From contig CAMIXG010000009.1 of assembly GCA_946402705.1 (NCBI GenBank), positions 1-57,748 on the forward strand: DNA of 57,748 nt. The letters are read 5' to 3'. The translations under genes and the position numbers were made by a program. Below are positions 44,556 to 54,386 of the stretch, piece by piece (position 1 is the stretch's first letter; each line of letters opens with the position of its first letter). The DNA comes from an uncultured Tissierellia bacterium. GTDB taxonomy: Bacteria > Bacillota > Clostridia > Tissierellales > Tissierellaceae. A model generated the notes under the pieces. It was not told the DNA's origin. It did not search any database and saw nothing but the letters and a program-made list of their open reading frames with translations.

Positions 44556-46112
44556 ATGAATAAAAAATTATTTTTATTAATATTTATACCAGTGTTTTTT
44601 CTATTTGCCTGTACTTCCTTAAAAGACGGTGATGTAAAAGACATTAATAAAGAGCTGGAATTTAAATTAAACAAGGTTCAGCTTACTAAAACTTTTCAAC
44701 AGATAGAACCTTTTGCAACTTTTAGCACAAAGGCTCCTAAAGATAAAAAATATATATCTCTCTTAGTATCAGGTGGTCTACTAGAATCATCTGGTCTAAA
44801 AGTGAATAAAATAGTCCGAAAAAATAATGAGCTTAATATTTATATAGAAAATATAATAAATGAGGATAGTGAACTTGCTATACCCCAAGCTATAGTTTCC
44901 ATAGATGCCAAAGAATTTGAACAACCAGATAAGGTTCAACTTAAGGTTATAGGAGATAATTTAAGCCCTATTAATATTAAAATACTTTACAATGATGTAA
45001 TTAGCATTGTTGATACTCAGTTTAAACTATCTAATATTACTACACCACAAATATCCTTACTTAAATCAGATTTAGAAGATACAGACTTTGTTTGGTCTGT
45101 TAAATATGACTCAGCTTTTGATAAATCAAATAAAGATATCAATCTAATATCATTTAATGCCTTGATTGATGCAAATTCTGGAAAAATAATAGATTCTCAA
45201 AAAAATGTAATTTCAGAACCTTTGGATAGTGGTAACATAGTTGGTCTATATAGTAATAGATATTTGATTTATAAGATTAAGTCTATGGTTAAAGATGAAG
45301 AAAAAGAAGATATCTGGGTTTATGATGAAATAAAAAAAGAAAAAACTCTATTATTTTCATCCAAGCTTCAAACTAGCAACCTACACTTTAGTCCAAATAA
45401 TAAGTACCTATCTTTTATAGAAACTGGAGATAAAACTTCAAATTTATATATTGTGCCTGATAGTAAAAATGCGTATAGGGTTCCAATAAAAGAAGATATA
45501 AATCCAGTTAATCATACTTGGATAAATGATAGTACCATAGGATTGATTGAAAATAAAAAAGGTTATTCTAAATTATATAAACTGGATATTAAAACAAATG
45601 AAATCAAAGATATGACAAATTTTAATACCTATATATCTAATTTAATTGTATTTAATGATATGTATCTATACACTGAATTTGATAGTTCAAGCCTAAATAA
45701 TGATATATATATTACAAATGACTTTAATGATTTTTCACTTGTAGGTAGTGGACATAATGCAAAATTTTTAAATAAAGATACAATTGTATATATGGAATCT
45801 AAAGAAAATACTGAAGAGAATATAATTCATTTTCATAATCTTAAAGATGGCAATGAGATTACCTCTATATCTGGCCTGATACCTGATTTTCAAATAATTG
45901 ATAACCAAAGTATCCTCTATCCAGAAAAATCTGTTGGTAATAATAATTATGATTTAAAGAGATATAATGTTGCAAATGGTAAAATGACCAGTGCTATAAA
46001 GACTACAACACCTAAGGTATTCTTTAATAAAAACAATAACTCATATTTTATAAATCTTAATTCTCCAATTGAAAATGATATTAATATGCTCATCTATAAT
46101 ATAAAACCATAA
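44556..46112 (+). CDS. Putative lipoprotein with beta-propeller-like domain
   Basis: A 518-residue lipoprotein. The signal MNKKLFLLIFIPVFFLFAC ends in a lipobox (LFAC), so it is lipidated at Cys19 and faces outside. The N-terminal region (about 30-175) is a separate beta-rich domain. From about 180 there are repeated propeller-type blades such as LHFSPNNKYLSFIETGDKTS. No catalytic motif is recognised. It is a single-gene unit; a role in binding or sensing at the cell surface is only inferred. ATG at 44556 follows AAAGGAGGAAGAAT. Confidence 0.75.
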   Translation: MNKKLFLLIFIPVFFLFACTSLKDGDVKDINKELEFKLNKVQLTKTFQQIEPFATFSTKAPKDKKYISLLVSGGLLESSGLKVNKIVRKNNELNIYIENIINEDSELAIPQAIVSIDAKEFEQPDKVQLKVIGDNLSPINIKILYNDVISIVDTQFKLSNITTPQISLLKSDLEDTDFVWSVKYDSAFDKSNKDINLISFNALIDANSGKIIDSQKNVISEPLDSGNIVGLYSNRYLIYKIKSMVKDEEKEDIWVYDEIKKEKTLLFSSKLQTSNLHFSPNNKYLSFIETGDKTSNLYIVPDSKNAYRVPIKEDINPVNHTWINDSTIGLIENKKGYSKLYKLDIKTNEIKDMTNFNTYISNLIVFNDMYLYTEFDSSSLNNDIYITNDFNDFSLVGSGHNAKFLNKDTIVYMESKENTEENIIHFHNLKDGNEITSISGLIPDFQIIDNQSILYPEKSVGNNNYDLKRYNVANGKMTSAIKTTTPKVFFNKNNNSYFINLNSPIENDINMLIYNIKP

Positions 46113-46117
46113 AAATA

Positions 46118-46153
46118 AACCTGCTAGTAATTTAAAGTACCAGCAGGTTTTTC
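46118..46153. terminator. Bidirectional terminator between the lipoprotein and Ctp genes
   Basis: AAACCTGCTAGTA and TACCAGCAGGTTT form an imperfect stem around TTTAAAG, with T-runs in both directions. Confidence 0.8.
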
Positions 46154-46156
46154 TAT

Positions 46157-47380
46157 TTATTTCAATATTTCTATAGCTTTTTGTAGTTGTACATCCTCTT
46201 CTAAATTCTCAACACCAATAACTTTAACATCTTCTGGTAGGTCAACAACATAATCTGGTGTTATTCCTATACCATCAATCTTAGTACCACTTGGTGTAAA
46301 ATATTCTGAAATTGTAAGTTTAAGACCTGTTCCATCTCCTAAATCTACCAATCTTTGAACTACACCCTTACCAAATGTCTTAGTTCCCACAAGTTTTGCC
46401 CTATCTCTATCTCTAAGTGCTCCAGATAAAACTTCTGATGCAGATGCAGAGCCTTGATTAACTAATATAGCCAATGGATAATCTACTTTTTTGCTATTAG
46501 ATTTTAAATACTCTCTTTTTCCTTCTTTATTCTCTGTGTATACTATATCTCCCTTATCTAAAAATAAGTCTGCTATATTTGCAGTTATATCTAGTACACC
46601 ACCAGGATTATTTCTTAGGTCTATAATTAAAGACTTCATTCCCTTAGCTTCAAGCTCTTTCATTTGAGCCTCAAAGTCTACAAAAGTATTATCATCAAAA
46701 GATGAAATTCTAATATAACCCATATTATCTTCCAACATTTGTGAACTAACAGTTTCAGCCTTTATTATATCCCTATCTATTTCTATAATCTTAGTTTCTT
46801 CTTTTTCAGTATCTAAATTTCTTCCTATAGTCAATTTTACCTTAGTACCTGGTTCACCCTTCATGGCTTTTACAGCCTCATTATTTTCCTGTCCCTTATA
46901 AGGTTTACCATCTACTTCCAGTATATAATCTCCAGCCTTAAGTCCTGCCTTGTCTCCTGGTCCATCCTTTATAGGAGATATGATTTGAAGTAAATCCCTA
47001 TCTATATCTACTCCTACAACAACTCCAATACCTCCAAAAGATCCATGTGTTTCTTCAAGTAAAGCTGAAAACTCATCCTTTGTCATATAAGAAGAGTAGG
47101 GATCTTTTAAGGATGCCAAGACACCTTTTAATTTTCCATCAATCATATCTTCTTCATTTATATCTCTTAGATAATTTTTTCTAACGAATCTTTCTACATC
47201 TTCAACCTTCATATTTCCATAGGTGTTTTTTGTTTGTATCTTTGGTGCTAGTACCCCTGTTATATAAAAAGTTAGTATATTTGTAGCTACTATCAAGGCT
47301 AAAATCCATTTAAAATCCGATTTTTTTTGTTTCTCTATTTGCTTTTTGTTGTCTATATCATCATTGTTTTCATCAAACAT
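46157..47380 (-). CDS. C-terminal processing protease (S41), Ctp family
   Basis: A 407-residue exported protease. An N-terminal membrane anchor (WILALIVATNILTFYITGVL, about 25-44), a PDZ domain (GGIGVVVGVDIDRDLLQIIS...) and the S41 catalytic core follow. The nucleophile Ser is in NQGSASASEVLSGAL and the general-base Lys in GTKTFGKGVVQ. It would trim or activate wall-associated proteins; next to an FtsEX-controlled hydrolase this suggests a shared wall-growth role. It follows the M23 gene by 15 bp. The start is preceded by AAAAGGGTGGTGCTTAA. Confidence 0.93.
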   Translation of the reverse strand: MFDENNDDIDNKKQIEKQKKSDFKWILALIVATNILTFYITGVLAPKIQTKNTYGNMKVEDVERFVRKNYLRDINEEDMIDGKLKGVLASLKDPYSSYMTKDEFSALLEETHGSFGGIGVVVGVDIDRDLLQIISPIKDGPGDKAGLKAGDYILEVDGKPYKGQENNEAVKAMKGEPGTKVKLTIGRNLDTEKEETKIIEIDRDIIKAETVSSQMLEDNMGYIRISSFDDNTFVDFEAQMKELEAKGMKSLIIDLRNNPGGVLDITANIADLFLDKGDIVYTENKEGKREYLKSNSKKVDYPLAILVNQGSASASEVLSGALRDRDRAKLVGTKTFGKGVVQRLVDLGDGTGLKLTISEYFTPSGTKIDGIGITPDYVVDLPEDVKVIGVENLEEDVQLQKAIEILK

Positions 47381-47395
47381 TTAAGCACCACCCTT

Positions 47396-48529
47396 TTATC
47401 TAACCCATGGAAGTGGATTTTGATACTTACCATTTTCCCTAACCTCAAAATGTAAATGAGGTCCTGTAGAATACCCTGTACTTCCAACTTTAGATATTAC
47501 TTGTCCTTTAGTAACTTCCTGTCCTACTGATACATCTAATCTTGAATTATGTGCATATAAGGTTACAATTCCGCCACCATGATCTATCATTACAGCCTTA
47601 CCATATCCACCTCTAGTCCCTGAAGATATTACAGTTCCTCCTAGAGCAGCCTTAACTGGTGTACCAGTTGGTGCTGGTATATCTATACCTGAATGGAATT
47701 TTTTAGTTTTGAAAATCGGATGCACCCTATAACCATAAGGTGAACTTATTCTGCTATAACCTTGTAGAGGCCATAACATTCTTCCACCTTCATATGCCTT
47801 TGTAGGATTTGTAAGTGCATTTATGCTTGATTCTAAATCCCTAGCATAGTCATTTAACTTATCATATTCTGCCTCAGCTTTTTTTACATCCTGCTGTAAA
47901 TCTGCCATTAAAACTTGTTTAGCACGAGTACTTGTTTCAAGCTCCGCCTTTTTTATCTCCAAAACTTTTTTGGAATTTTCAAGTTGTCCCTTGTCTCTTT
48001 CAAGTTCAGTTTTCTTTAGGTCAATATCATCTCTTTGCTGCTTAACATAGGCTATTAAATCCTTGTCATGTTCTGCAATTATCTTTACCATTTCTTTTCT
48101 TGCAAAAAAGTCCTGTATACTAGAAGATGCTAATAATATCTCTAAATATCCTACATCACCTGACTTATACATAACTCTAGTTCTTTCTTTAAATAAATCT
48201 TCCTTACTTTCCAAATCTTCTTCTGCTTTTTTCAATTCTTTTTCTGTCTTATTTATATTATTTTGAATAGTATTTAACTCAGTTTCAAGCTTAGATAAAT
48301 CTGCTGTTGCCGAGTCCATTTTCTTGTCTAATTCTGCTATTTGAGATGAGACATCTCTAACTTCTGATTTTTTTTCATTTAATTCTTTCTTCTTATCCTT
48401 CATTTGCATTTCAGCATTTTTCTTTTGGTTTTTTAAATCATTTATATTAGCAGCAAATACCATTTGTGTTGTTGCTAAAAATGCTAAAGTAAAACCTAAA
48501 GTTTTTAACTTAGTTTTTATAGAACTCAA
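47396..48529 (-). CDS. EnvC/PcsB-like coiled-coil M23 peptidoglycan hydrolase
   Basis: A 377-residue exported protein. A signal peptide ([19 protein letters not shown], about 8-26) is followed by about 200 residues of heptad-rich coiled coil ([19 protein letters not shown], then a return helix) and a C-terminal LytM/M23 domain ([20 protein letters not shown], then [10 protein letters not shown] and [12 protein letters not shown]) with all zinc-ligand histidines. The layout is that of the FtsEX-activated hydrolases EnvC/PcsB/CwlO. The start is TTG at 48529 with GGAGG. It follows ftsX by 14 bp. Confidence 0.93.
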   Translation of the reverse strand: MSSIKTKLKTLGFTLAFLATTQMVFAANINDLKNQKKNAEMQMKDKKKELNEKKSEVRDVSSQIAELDKKMDSATADLSKLETELNTIQNNINKTEKELKKAEEDLESKEDLFKERTRVMYKSGDVGYLEILLASSSIQDFFARKEMVKIIAEHDKDLIAYVKQQRDDIDLKKTELERDKGQLENSKKVLEIKKAELETSTRAKQVLMADLQQDVKKAEAEYDKLNDYARDLESSINALTNPTKAYEGGRMLWPLQGYSRISSPYGYRVHPIFKTKKFHSGIDIPAPTGTPVKAALGGTVISSGTRGGYGKAVMIDHGGGIVTLYAHNSRLDVSVGQEVTKGQVISKVGSTGYSTGPHLHFEVRENGKYQNPLPWVR

Positions 48530-48543
48530 ATCTCTTCCTCCTA

Positions 48544-49443
48544 CTAAACATTTAAATATCGTTTAAGTGAGAATATACTTCCCACAGCTCCTATTCCTGC
48601 TCCTATTGACAAAAATATTATACTCATATCCTTTAATAGTGTTTCTGGTGCTATTAGGTGAACTGATAAGATATAGTATAGTTTATCATTTATCACTTCA
48701 AATAAATATTCATAGCCAAAGTTTATTATAACAATGGCTATTATGGCTGCTATCAGCCCAAACAATACACCTTCTATTATAAAGGGCCCTCGTATATACC
48801 CATTTGTAGCTCCCACATACTTCATTATATTGATTTCTCTCTTTCTATTAGCCACTGTTAGCTTAATAGTGTTAGAAATTATAAATATGGATACAAGAAC
48901 TAGTGCTATTGTTATAACAAGTCCACCCATTCTTATATACTTTGATATCATTATTAGCTTATCTATTGAGTCTTGATAGTAAGGTACAGTTTCAACTCCA
49001 TTTAAAGCTTTTATATCCTTAACAACATTTTCTGTATGTTCTATACCCTTTAATTCAACCAAGAAAGAATTTGGCAGCTTATTATCTGTTTCTAATCCAT
49101 CTAATAAATAACCTTCATCTCCCCAGCTCGCCTTCATTTTCTCCAAGGCTTGTTCCTTAGTTTCAAATTTATATGTTTTTACAGATTTACTATCTTTTAA
49201 GTAATTTTCTATTTTATCCAAATCCTTTGGAGCTATGTCATCTTCTAAAAACACCTGAACTACATCAAACTTTGATTTTATATCTCCCACTACATTATTT
49301 ATCCCAAGAACTAAAATTAAAACTAATCCTAGTATTAAAAGCACTGCTATAATAGAGCTTATAGATGCTAGACCCATCCCTCTATTTCTCCACATACCTT
49401 CAAAGCCTTGGTTTATCATATTTTTAATAATACGAAACCTCAT
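48544..49443 (-). CDS. ftsX: Cell-division ABC permease FtsX
   Basis: A 299-residue permease-like membrane protein. Four helices are seen: one near residues 26-50 ([20 protein letters not shown]), an extracellular domain of about 110 residues, then three C-terminal helices. It transmits ATP-driven motion from FtsE to an outer coiled-coil hydrolase. It overlaps ftsE by 20 bp. ATG at 49443 is chosen by family fit; a GTG 4 codons earlier lies closer to the FtsE stop. Confidence 0.93.
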   Translation of the reverse strand: MRFRIIKNMINQGFEGMWRNRGMGLASISSIIAVLLILGLVLILVLGINNVVGDIKSKFDVVQVFLEDDIAPKDLDKIENYLKDSKSVKTYKFETKEQALEKMKASWGDEGYLLDGLETDNKLPNSFLVELKGIEHTENVVKDIKALNGVETVPYYQDSIDKLIMISKYIRMGGLVITIALVLVSIFIISNTIKLTVANRKREINIMKYVGATNGYIRGPFIIEGVLFGLIAAIIAIVIINFGYEYLFEVINDKLYYILSVHLIAPETLLKDMSIIFLSIGAGIGAVGSIFSLKRYLNV

Positions 49444-50119
49444 CGCCGTATCCACCCTTCTCTTCGTCTCTTACTATTACACCCTTATCTATTTGAATAA
49501 CCCTCTTTTGCATACTATCAACTATATCCCTTGCATGAGTTGCCATTAAAATAGTAGTACCTCTAGCATTTATATCGCTTAAGATACCCATGATTTCACT
49601 TGCTGTCTCTGGATCTAGATTTCCAGTAGGCTCATCTGCTATTAGCATAGATGGGTTGTTTACTATAGCCCTTGCTATAGATACCCTTTGCCCCTCTCCA
49701 CCTGATAATTCATCTGGAAAACTATCTGCTTTTTGGCTCAAGTTTACCATGCTAAGTACCATAGGTACCCTTCTCCTTATCTCCTTTGGTGACTCTCCTA
49801 TTATCTCCATTGCAAATGCCACATTTTCGTAAACTGTTTTATTTTGCAATAATCTAAAATCTTGAAATACAACTCCAACACTTCTTCTAATTATAGGAAT
49901 TGATCTTTTGCTAACATTTGTTATGTCCTTACCATCTAAAATTATCTTACCACTAGTTGGATCTTCCTCTTTTAATATAAGTTTCATTATAGTAGATTTC
50001 CCTGCCCCACTTGCTCCAACTAAAAAAACAAAGTCTCCCTTGTTTATACTAAGTCTTGCATTGGATAAGGCTACTACATTATTTTTATACTTTTTAGTTA
50101 CATTTATAAATTTTATCAC
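49424..50119 (-). CDS. ftsE: Cell-division ABC ATPase FtsE
   Basis: A 231-residue ATPase with Walker A GASGAGKST (about 36-44), signature LSGGEGQRVSIARA, Walker B LIADEPTGNLDP and the H-loop ATHARDIVD. It binds FtsX at the inner membrane face and links ATP hydrolysis to wall hydrolysis at division or elongation. The start is GTG at 50119 behind GAGGTGACAAG. It heads the ftsE-ftsX-M23-Ctp unit. Confidence 0.95.
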   Translation of the reverse strand: MIKFINVTKKYKNNVVALSNARLSINKGDFVFLVGASGAGKSTIMKLILKEEDPTSGKIILDGKDITNVSKRSIPIIRRSVGVVFQDFRLLQNKTVYENVAFAMEIIGESPKEIRRRVPMVLSMVNLSQKADSFPDELSGGEGQRVSIARAIVNNPSMLIADEPTGNLDPETASEIMGILSDINARGTTILMATHARDIVDSMQKRVIQIDKGVIVRDEEKGGYGDEVSYY

Positions 50120-50213
50120 CTTGTCACCTCATGACCACTTTAATTTAAAATTAAGTTACACTATACTATTATAGTATAAACCAATTTATAAATAAACCTT
50201 GGAGGCTATAAAA

Positions 50214-50792
50214 ATGAATAAAAATACTTTAAGAGCTGAATATAAATCACTTAGAAAAAACTTTATTGATAAAAATAATAAGGCAGTTTTAGATAAAAAG
50301 ATACTAAATAATCTAATTTCTTCATCTCTATATATAAACGCCAAAAATATTATGTGTTTTGTAAGTTTTGATTCTGAAGTTGATACTCACAATATAATAA
50401 AGCATATCTTAGAAGATGGTAAAAATGTATATGTTCCCATAACTAATAATGAAAAGAAAGAACTTTTAGTTTCTAAGCTTGATGATTTTAATGACTTAGA
50501 GCTTGGATTTTACAATATCTTGACACCTAGGGAAAATAAAATCAATCTGGTTTCTCCAGATATCCTAGACTTAATTCTAGTTCCTGGACTTGTCTATGAC
50601 AAATATGGGTATAGGATAGGATATGGTGGTGGATACTATGACAGGTTTTTATCTCAGAATAATTTACACTTACTTACAATTGGAATATTTTATAGTATCC
50701 AAGAATATAATTTTTTAGACCATGAAGTTTATGATATACCAGTTAAAAATATAATTACGGAAATATCTTTACAAGATGCAGAAACTATTTAG
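50214..50792 (+). CDS. 5-formyltetrahydrofolate cyclo-ligase
   Basis: A 192-residue enzyme that converts 5-formyl-THF to 5,10-methenyl-THF with ATP. The family blocks LRAEYKSLRKNF at the start, LILVPGLVYDKYGYRIGYGGGYYDRFL (about 122-148) and the terminal HEVYDIPVKNIITE are clear. ATG at 50214 has GGAGG 8 bases before it. It is transcribed divergently from ftsE. Confidence 0.93.
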   Translation: MNKNTLRAEYKSLRKNFIDKNNKAVLDKKILNNLISSSLYINAKNIMCFVSFDSEVDTHNIIKHILEDGKNVYVPITNNEKKELLVSKLDDFNDLELGFYNILTPRENKINLVSPDILDLILVPGLVYDKYGYRIGYGGGYYDRFLSQNNLHLLTIGIFYSIQEYNFLDHEVYDIPVKNIITEISLQDAETI

Positions 50793-50836
50793 TTTAATCA
50801 AGATTTTTCATGGATTTACTTCCTTTTTTAAACATT

Positions 50837-50847
50837 AATGTTATAAT
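50837..50847 (+). promoter_or_regulatory. Extended -10 promoter of the CofE-like gene
   Basis: AATGTTATAAT carries TG-T-TATAAT at 50839-50847, 38 bases before the ATG at 50885. No strong -35. Confidence 0.5.
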
Positions 50848-50884
50848 AGTTTAGTACTGCAATAAGTGTTATAGGAGGAATTAT

Positions 50885-52075
50885 ATGTTAAGAACAGTGG
50901 GCACTACATCTAGAGGTGTTAGAACACCTATTATCAAATCTGGCGATAATTTAGCTGAAATCGTTGTAGATTCATTACTAAATGCAGCTAATCAAGAAGG
51001 ATTTAAAATCAAAGATAGAGATATTTTGGGAATTACAGAGTCTCTATTAGCTAGATCACAAGGAAATTATGTTGATTGTGAAGTAGTTGCTGAAGATATT
51101 AAATCTAAGTTCCCCGATAGAATAGGAGTTGTTTTTCCTATACTGAGCAGAAATAGATTTGCTACTATATTGAAATCTATTATGTTGACCGGACGAAAAG
51201 TCACACTACTATTAAGTTATCCTTCTGATGAAGTTGGAAATCACTTGATGGATGTTGACGAAATGTTTGAACTAGGTATAAATCCTTATACTGATGTTTT
51301 AACAGAAGACAAATTTAGAGAGTTATTTGGCAATAAATTCAAACATCCTTTTACTGGCGTAGACTATGTAGATATGTATAAAGCCATAGGAAAAGATGAT
51401 ATTGAAATCATTTTTTCAAACAATCCTAGAGTTATCTTAGACTATACAAAAGATGTCTTAGTAGCTAATATCCACGATAGAACTAGAACTAAAAACATTC
51501 TAAAAAAAGCAGGTGGAAATATTGTACTAGGTCTTGATGAAATAATGAACAAACCAATAAATGGTTCTGCTTTCAACCCTGAATTTGGACTTCTTGGCTC
51601 AAATTTAGCTTCAGCAAACGAGCTTAAACTTTTCCCTAGAGATTCTCAAGAATTTGTAGAAAAAGTACAAGCCATGCTAAAAGAAAAGACAGGTAAAAAT
51701 GTAGAAGTTATGGTTTACGGCGATGGTGCTTTCAAGGATCCAGTAGGTAAAATTTGGGAACTAGCTGATCCAGTTGTTTCTCCAGGTTATACAAAAGGTC
51801 TTGAAGGAACACCTAATGAAATCAAACTAAAATATGTTGTTGATACTGAATTAGATGGTTTAGACAAGGAAGAAATGAGTGCTAAACTAATTGAAAAAAT
51901 AAATTCTAATCAAGAAAACGTACATCTTGGAACAGAAGAAGAATCCCTTGGTACAACACCTAGAAGAATCACTGATTTACTGGGAAGTCTTTGTGACTTA
52001 ACTAGTGGAAGTGGTGATAAGGGTACTCCAGTTGTATTTATACAAGGTTACTTCGATAATTACGCAACTAACTAG
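50885..52075 (+). CDS. Coenzyme F420-0:L-glutamate ligase-like (CofE) protein
   Basis: A 396-residue protein related to CofE/FbiB-type gamma-glutamyl ligases. Visible are LRTVGTTSRGVRTPIIKSGD at the start, DRDILGITESLLARSQGNY (about 43-61), GDGAFKDPVGKIWELADPVV and the end LLGSLCDLTSGSGDKGTPVV, which resembles the metal-binding part of CofE. It is longer than archaeal CofE (about 250). No F420 synthesis gene is in the window and most Clostridia do not make F420, so the true acceptor is probably another metabolite. It has its own promoter and terminator. Confidence 0.85.
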   Translation: MLRTVGTTSRGVRTPIIKSGDNLAEIVVDSLLNAANQEGFKIKDRDILGITESLLARSQGNYVDCEVVAEDIKSKFPDRIGVVFPILSRNRFATILKSIMLTGRKVTLLLSYPSDEVGNHLMDVDEMFELGINPYTDVLTEDKFRELFGNKFKHPFTGVDYVDMYKAIGKDDIEIIFSNNPRVILDYTKDVLVANIHDRTRTKNILKKAGGNIVLGLDEIMNKPINGSAFNPEFGLLGSNLASANELKLFPRDSQEFVEKVQAMLKEKTGKNVEVMVYGDGAFKDPVGKIWELADPVVSPGYTKGLEGTPNEIKLKYVVDTELDGLDKEEMSAKLIEKINSNQENVHLGTEEESLGTTPRRITDLLGSLCDLTSGSGDKGTPVVFIQGYFDNYATN

Positions 52076-52089
52076 TAGAGAAAATATTT

Positions 52090-52122
52090 AAGTACATTCC
52101 AATTTAGGAATGTACTTTTTTT
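52090..52122 (+). terminator. Intrinsic terminator of the CofE-like gene
   Basis: AAGTACATTCC-AATTTA-GGAATGTACTT followed by TTTTT (52090-52122). Confidence 0.9.
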
Positions 52123-52258
52123 AACTTTATACTTGCTGCCCTTTATTAATACTGAAGTTATCCTAATTACTTCAGCCTTTACTAACTCATATTACCTATT
52201 TAAATAGACTATATCTAGCCTTAAACACAATATCAAAATAATAAACTAGCTTTATCTT

Positions 52259-52654
52259 TTAATTCAAAATTTTAAATAAAAAATCAAGTCCTAAAAGCAA
52301 AATTAGAAACAAGATAACTATATATTGTATTGCTTTTAAAAAATTTGCCAAATCCTTATTTTGAGAGTCTATCTCCTGTAAGACTTTTTTTGCTGAAAAT
52401 ATTTCTGTCATAAAAATAATTACTATTGAAATTACTATATAAATTAATTGAGAGACTTTAGCAATCACTATTAAATTTTTAATCACGATATATGTGGAAA
52501 AAAGACTTAACATTCTTTCTACAACTTTAAAAATATTTTCATTTAATTTACTTGCTTTTCTAAATTTTACCCTTCTAAGAAAATATAGGGCTATAGCATA
52601 TAAAATAATAACCACTATAAAGCTTAATGTTCTTATAAATCCTAAATCTTTCAT
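52259..52654 (-). CDS. Unknown membrane protein, 131 residues
   Basis: An integral membrane protein with about three or four hydrophobic helices (about 6-24, 50-70, 73-88 and 108-128) joined by a polar loop KKVLQEIDSQNKDLANF. No domain is recognised. It begins 10 bp after the next gene upstream on the same strand, and both look like members of one small membrane-protein operon. The start follows GGAGGGCTAAT. Confidence 0.6.
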   Translation of the reverse strand: MKDLGFIRTLSFIVVIILYAIALYFLRRVKFRKASKLNENIFKVVERMLSLFSTYIVIKNLIVIAKVSQLIYIVISIVIIFMTEIFSAKKVLQEIDSQNKDLANFLKAIQYIVILFLILLLGLDFLFKILN

Positions 52655-52664
52655 ATTAGCCCTC

Positions 52665-53330
52665 CTACCAAACTATATCCCATAATAAAATTATTACTCC
52701 AACAAGGGCTACTAGCCTCATAACTCTTATTAAATATTCTATGACTACTTTGGTAGATTTATTCTTGGTAGATTTATTCTGAGTATCTTCTTGTATGTTT
52801 TCTAATAAAATTATTATTGTAAATAGAAATGAAGATAAGGTAATATATTCTTCACTCCCTATATTAGGCTTTACCTTTACAAAATGCCCAGCTGACAAAA
52901 GCACTGTTACTCCCAATATCAAACAATTTATATAGGTTAAAAGTTTCCTTACTCTTTCATCATTGACCTTTCTTCTGTAAAAAATTAAGACCATATTTAA
53001 AAAGTTTACAAGTATAGCTATAGTCATAAGAATATTTGTACTAGTCATATCTATAAGTAGGCTGTTTAGAAAAATAGGAGCCAAGACTATAAAACCAATG
53101 ATTATAAGTACTATATCAAAAAAGTAGATATTTGAATTTTTTCCAGATTCCTTCTCTAAACTAAGCTTTTCCTCAATTTTTTTAAGTATTGTAATAGCTA
53201 GATAAATTAAAAACATAGGAATTACTGATTCTGTTAAAAATGTAATACTCAGTTCTACAGAACCAGCTTTAAATATAGTAAGTATAAATTTTACTAGATA
53301 ATATATTAAGAAATATAAGATAAAGTTCAT
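52665..53330 (-). CDS. Unknown membrane protein, 221 residues
   Basis: A membrane protein with about seven helices. A basic tract near the middle (FYRRKVNDERVRKL) and the short repeat STKNKSTK near the end (from a 14-bp tandem DNA repeat at about 52751-52778) are notable. No family is recognised. ATG at 53330 has GAGGTG six bases before it; a GTG three codons upstream is less likely. It is the first gene of the two-gene unit. Confidence 0.6.
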   Translation of the reverse strand: MNFILYFLIYYLVKFILTIFKAGSVELSITFLTESVIPMFLIYLAITILKKIEEKLSLEKESGKNSNIYFFDIVLIIIGFIVLAPIFLNSLLIDMTSTNILMTIAILVNFLNMVLIFYRRKVNDERVRKLLTYINCLILGVTVLLSAGHFVKVKPNIGSEEYITLSSFLFTIIILLENIQEDTQNKSTKNKSTKVVIEYLIRVMRLVALVGVIILLWDIVW

Positions 53331-53418
53331 AAAAATCACCTCTTCTTATGATTCTATTACCCACTTTTAAAAGTTATTTTTACCTTTGTTGGCATTTTCC
53401 GTCTTTTGAGCGCAATTA

Positions 53419-53469
53419 AAAAAAACACCTCCTAAAGCTAGAACTTGTATCTAACTTTTAAGGTGTTTT
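53419..53469 (-). terminator. Intrinsic terminator of the yitT-family gene
   Basis: AAAACACCT (53469-53461) pairs with AGGTGTTTT (53430-53422), with a large loop, followed by TTTT on the minus strand. Confidence 0.65.
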
Positions 53470-53485
53470 CAAAATCTCAATATTT

Positions 53486-54370
53486 TTACTTTTCTACTAG
53501 CCTAATTCCTTCATCATCTAAATGAAATGAAAAGCCTTCTCCTATTACTTCAACCATATCAGTTACCATAATAAAGGCTTCTGGGTCTATCTCTAAAACC
53601 AGTTCCTTAACTGTTGCAAACTCTGACCTATTTACTGCACAAAGCAAAACATCTCGCTCTTTTTTTGTATACATTCCAATACCTTTAAGGGCCGTTACTC
53701 CCCTTTCTAAAACCTTCATAAGTTCTTCACTAACCTCTTCTGGTTTATAGGTAATTATATAAAAAGCCTTTGAGTAGCTTGGCCCTTCAAGTATCATATC
53801 TACTATTTTTATTGAAGCATATAGAGATATTATTGAATAAAGTGTTATCTCTGCTTTTCCTTCAACAAGTCCTGCTAGTACTACTACAAAACAATCTATA
53901 GCCATCATAAAGCTTGATGTTTTAAACTTTGGAAATATATGGTTTAAGATGGAGCCTCCTAGATCAGTTCCTCCTGTGGTTCCTCCAAATTTAAAAATTA
54001 TTCCAAGACCAACCCCAGTAATCAATCCACCAAATACTGCTGCTAAAAGTAAATCATCTGTTACTGGTGCCATAGGTGTAAACTTTAGTATTAGAGAAAA
54101 AATAGCAGTAGTGAAAAAAGTTCTTGTGGCTGCTTTTTTTCCCAATGTTTTTGCTCCAAATATAAATAAGGGTATGTTTATAGCCAAATTTGTTAAATAT
54201 ATTGGTATTTTAAAAGTTTCACCTATAATAACAGCAAAACCTGTTACTCCTCCTGGCGCAATAACATTTGGTGCCAGAAATAAATTAAGAGCTAATGCCA
54301 TTAAAATAGAACCGACTATTAACATAAGGTATTCGAAACTTTTTACAAATAAATTTTGTTTTTTAACCAT
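53486..54370 (-). CDS. YitT-family membrane protein (DUF161/DUF2179)
   Basis: A 294-residue protein with about five membrane helices in the first 190 residues, including NLFLAPNVIAPGGVTGFAVI (about 24-43) and KFGGTTGGTDLGGSILNHI, family signatures. A C-terminal cytosolic DUF2179 domain follows (YIITYKPEEVSEELMKVLERGVT...). The function of the family is not settled. Start follows GGAGGGATATT. It is co-directional with the TagA-type gene 16 bp upstream. Confidence 0.92.
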   Translation of the reverse strand: MVKKQNLFVKSFEYLMLIVGSILMALALNLFLAPNVIAPGGVTGFAVIIGETFKIPIYLTNLAINIPLFIFGAKTLGKKAATRTFFTTAIFSLILKFTPMAPVTDDLLLAAVFGGLITGVGLGIIFKFGGTTGGTDLGGSILNHIFPKFKTSSFMMAIDCFVVVLAGLVEGKAEITLYSIISLYASIKIVDMILEGPSYSKAFYIITYKPEEVSEELMKVLERGVTALKGIGMYTKKERDVLLCAVNRSEFATVKELVLEIDPEAFIMVTDMVEVIGEGFSFHLDDEGIRLVEK

Positions 54371-54386
54371 AATATCCCTCCTACTT

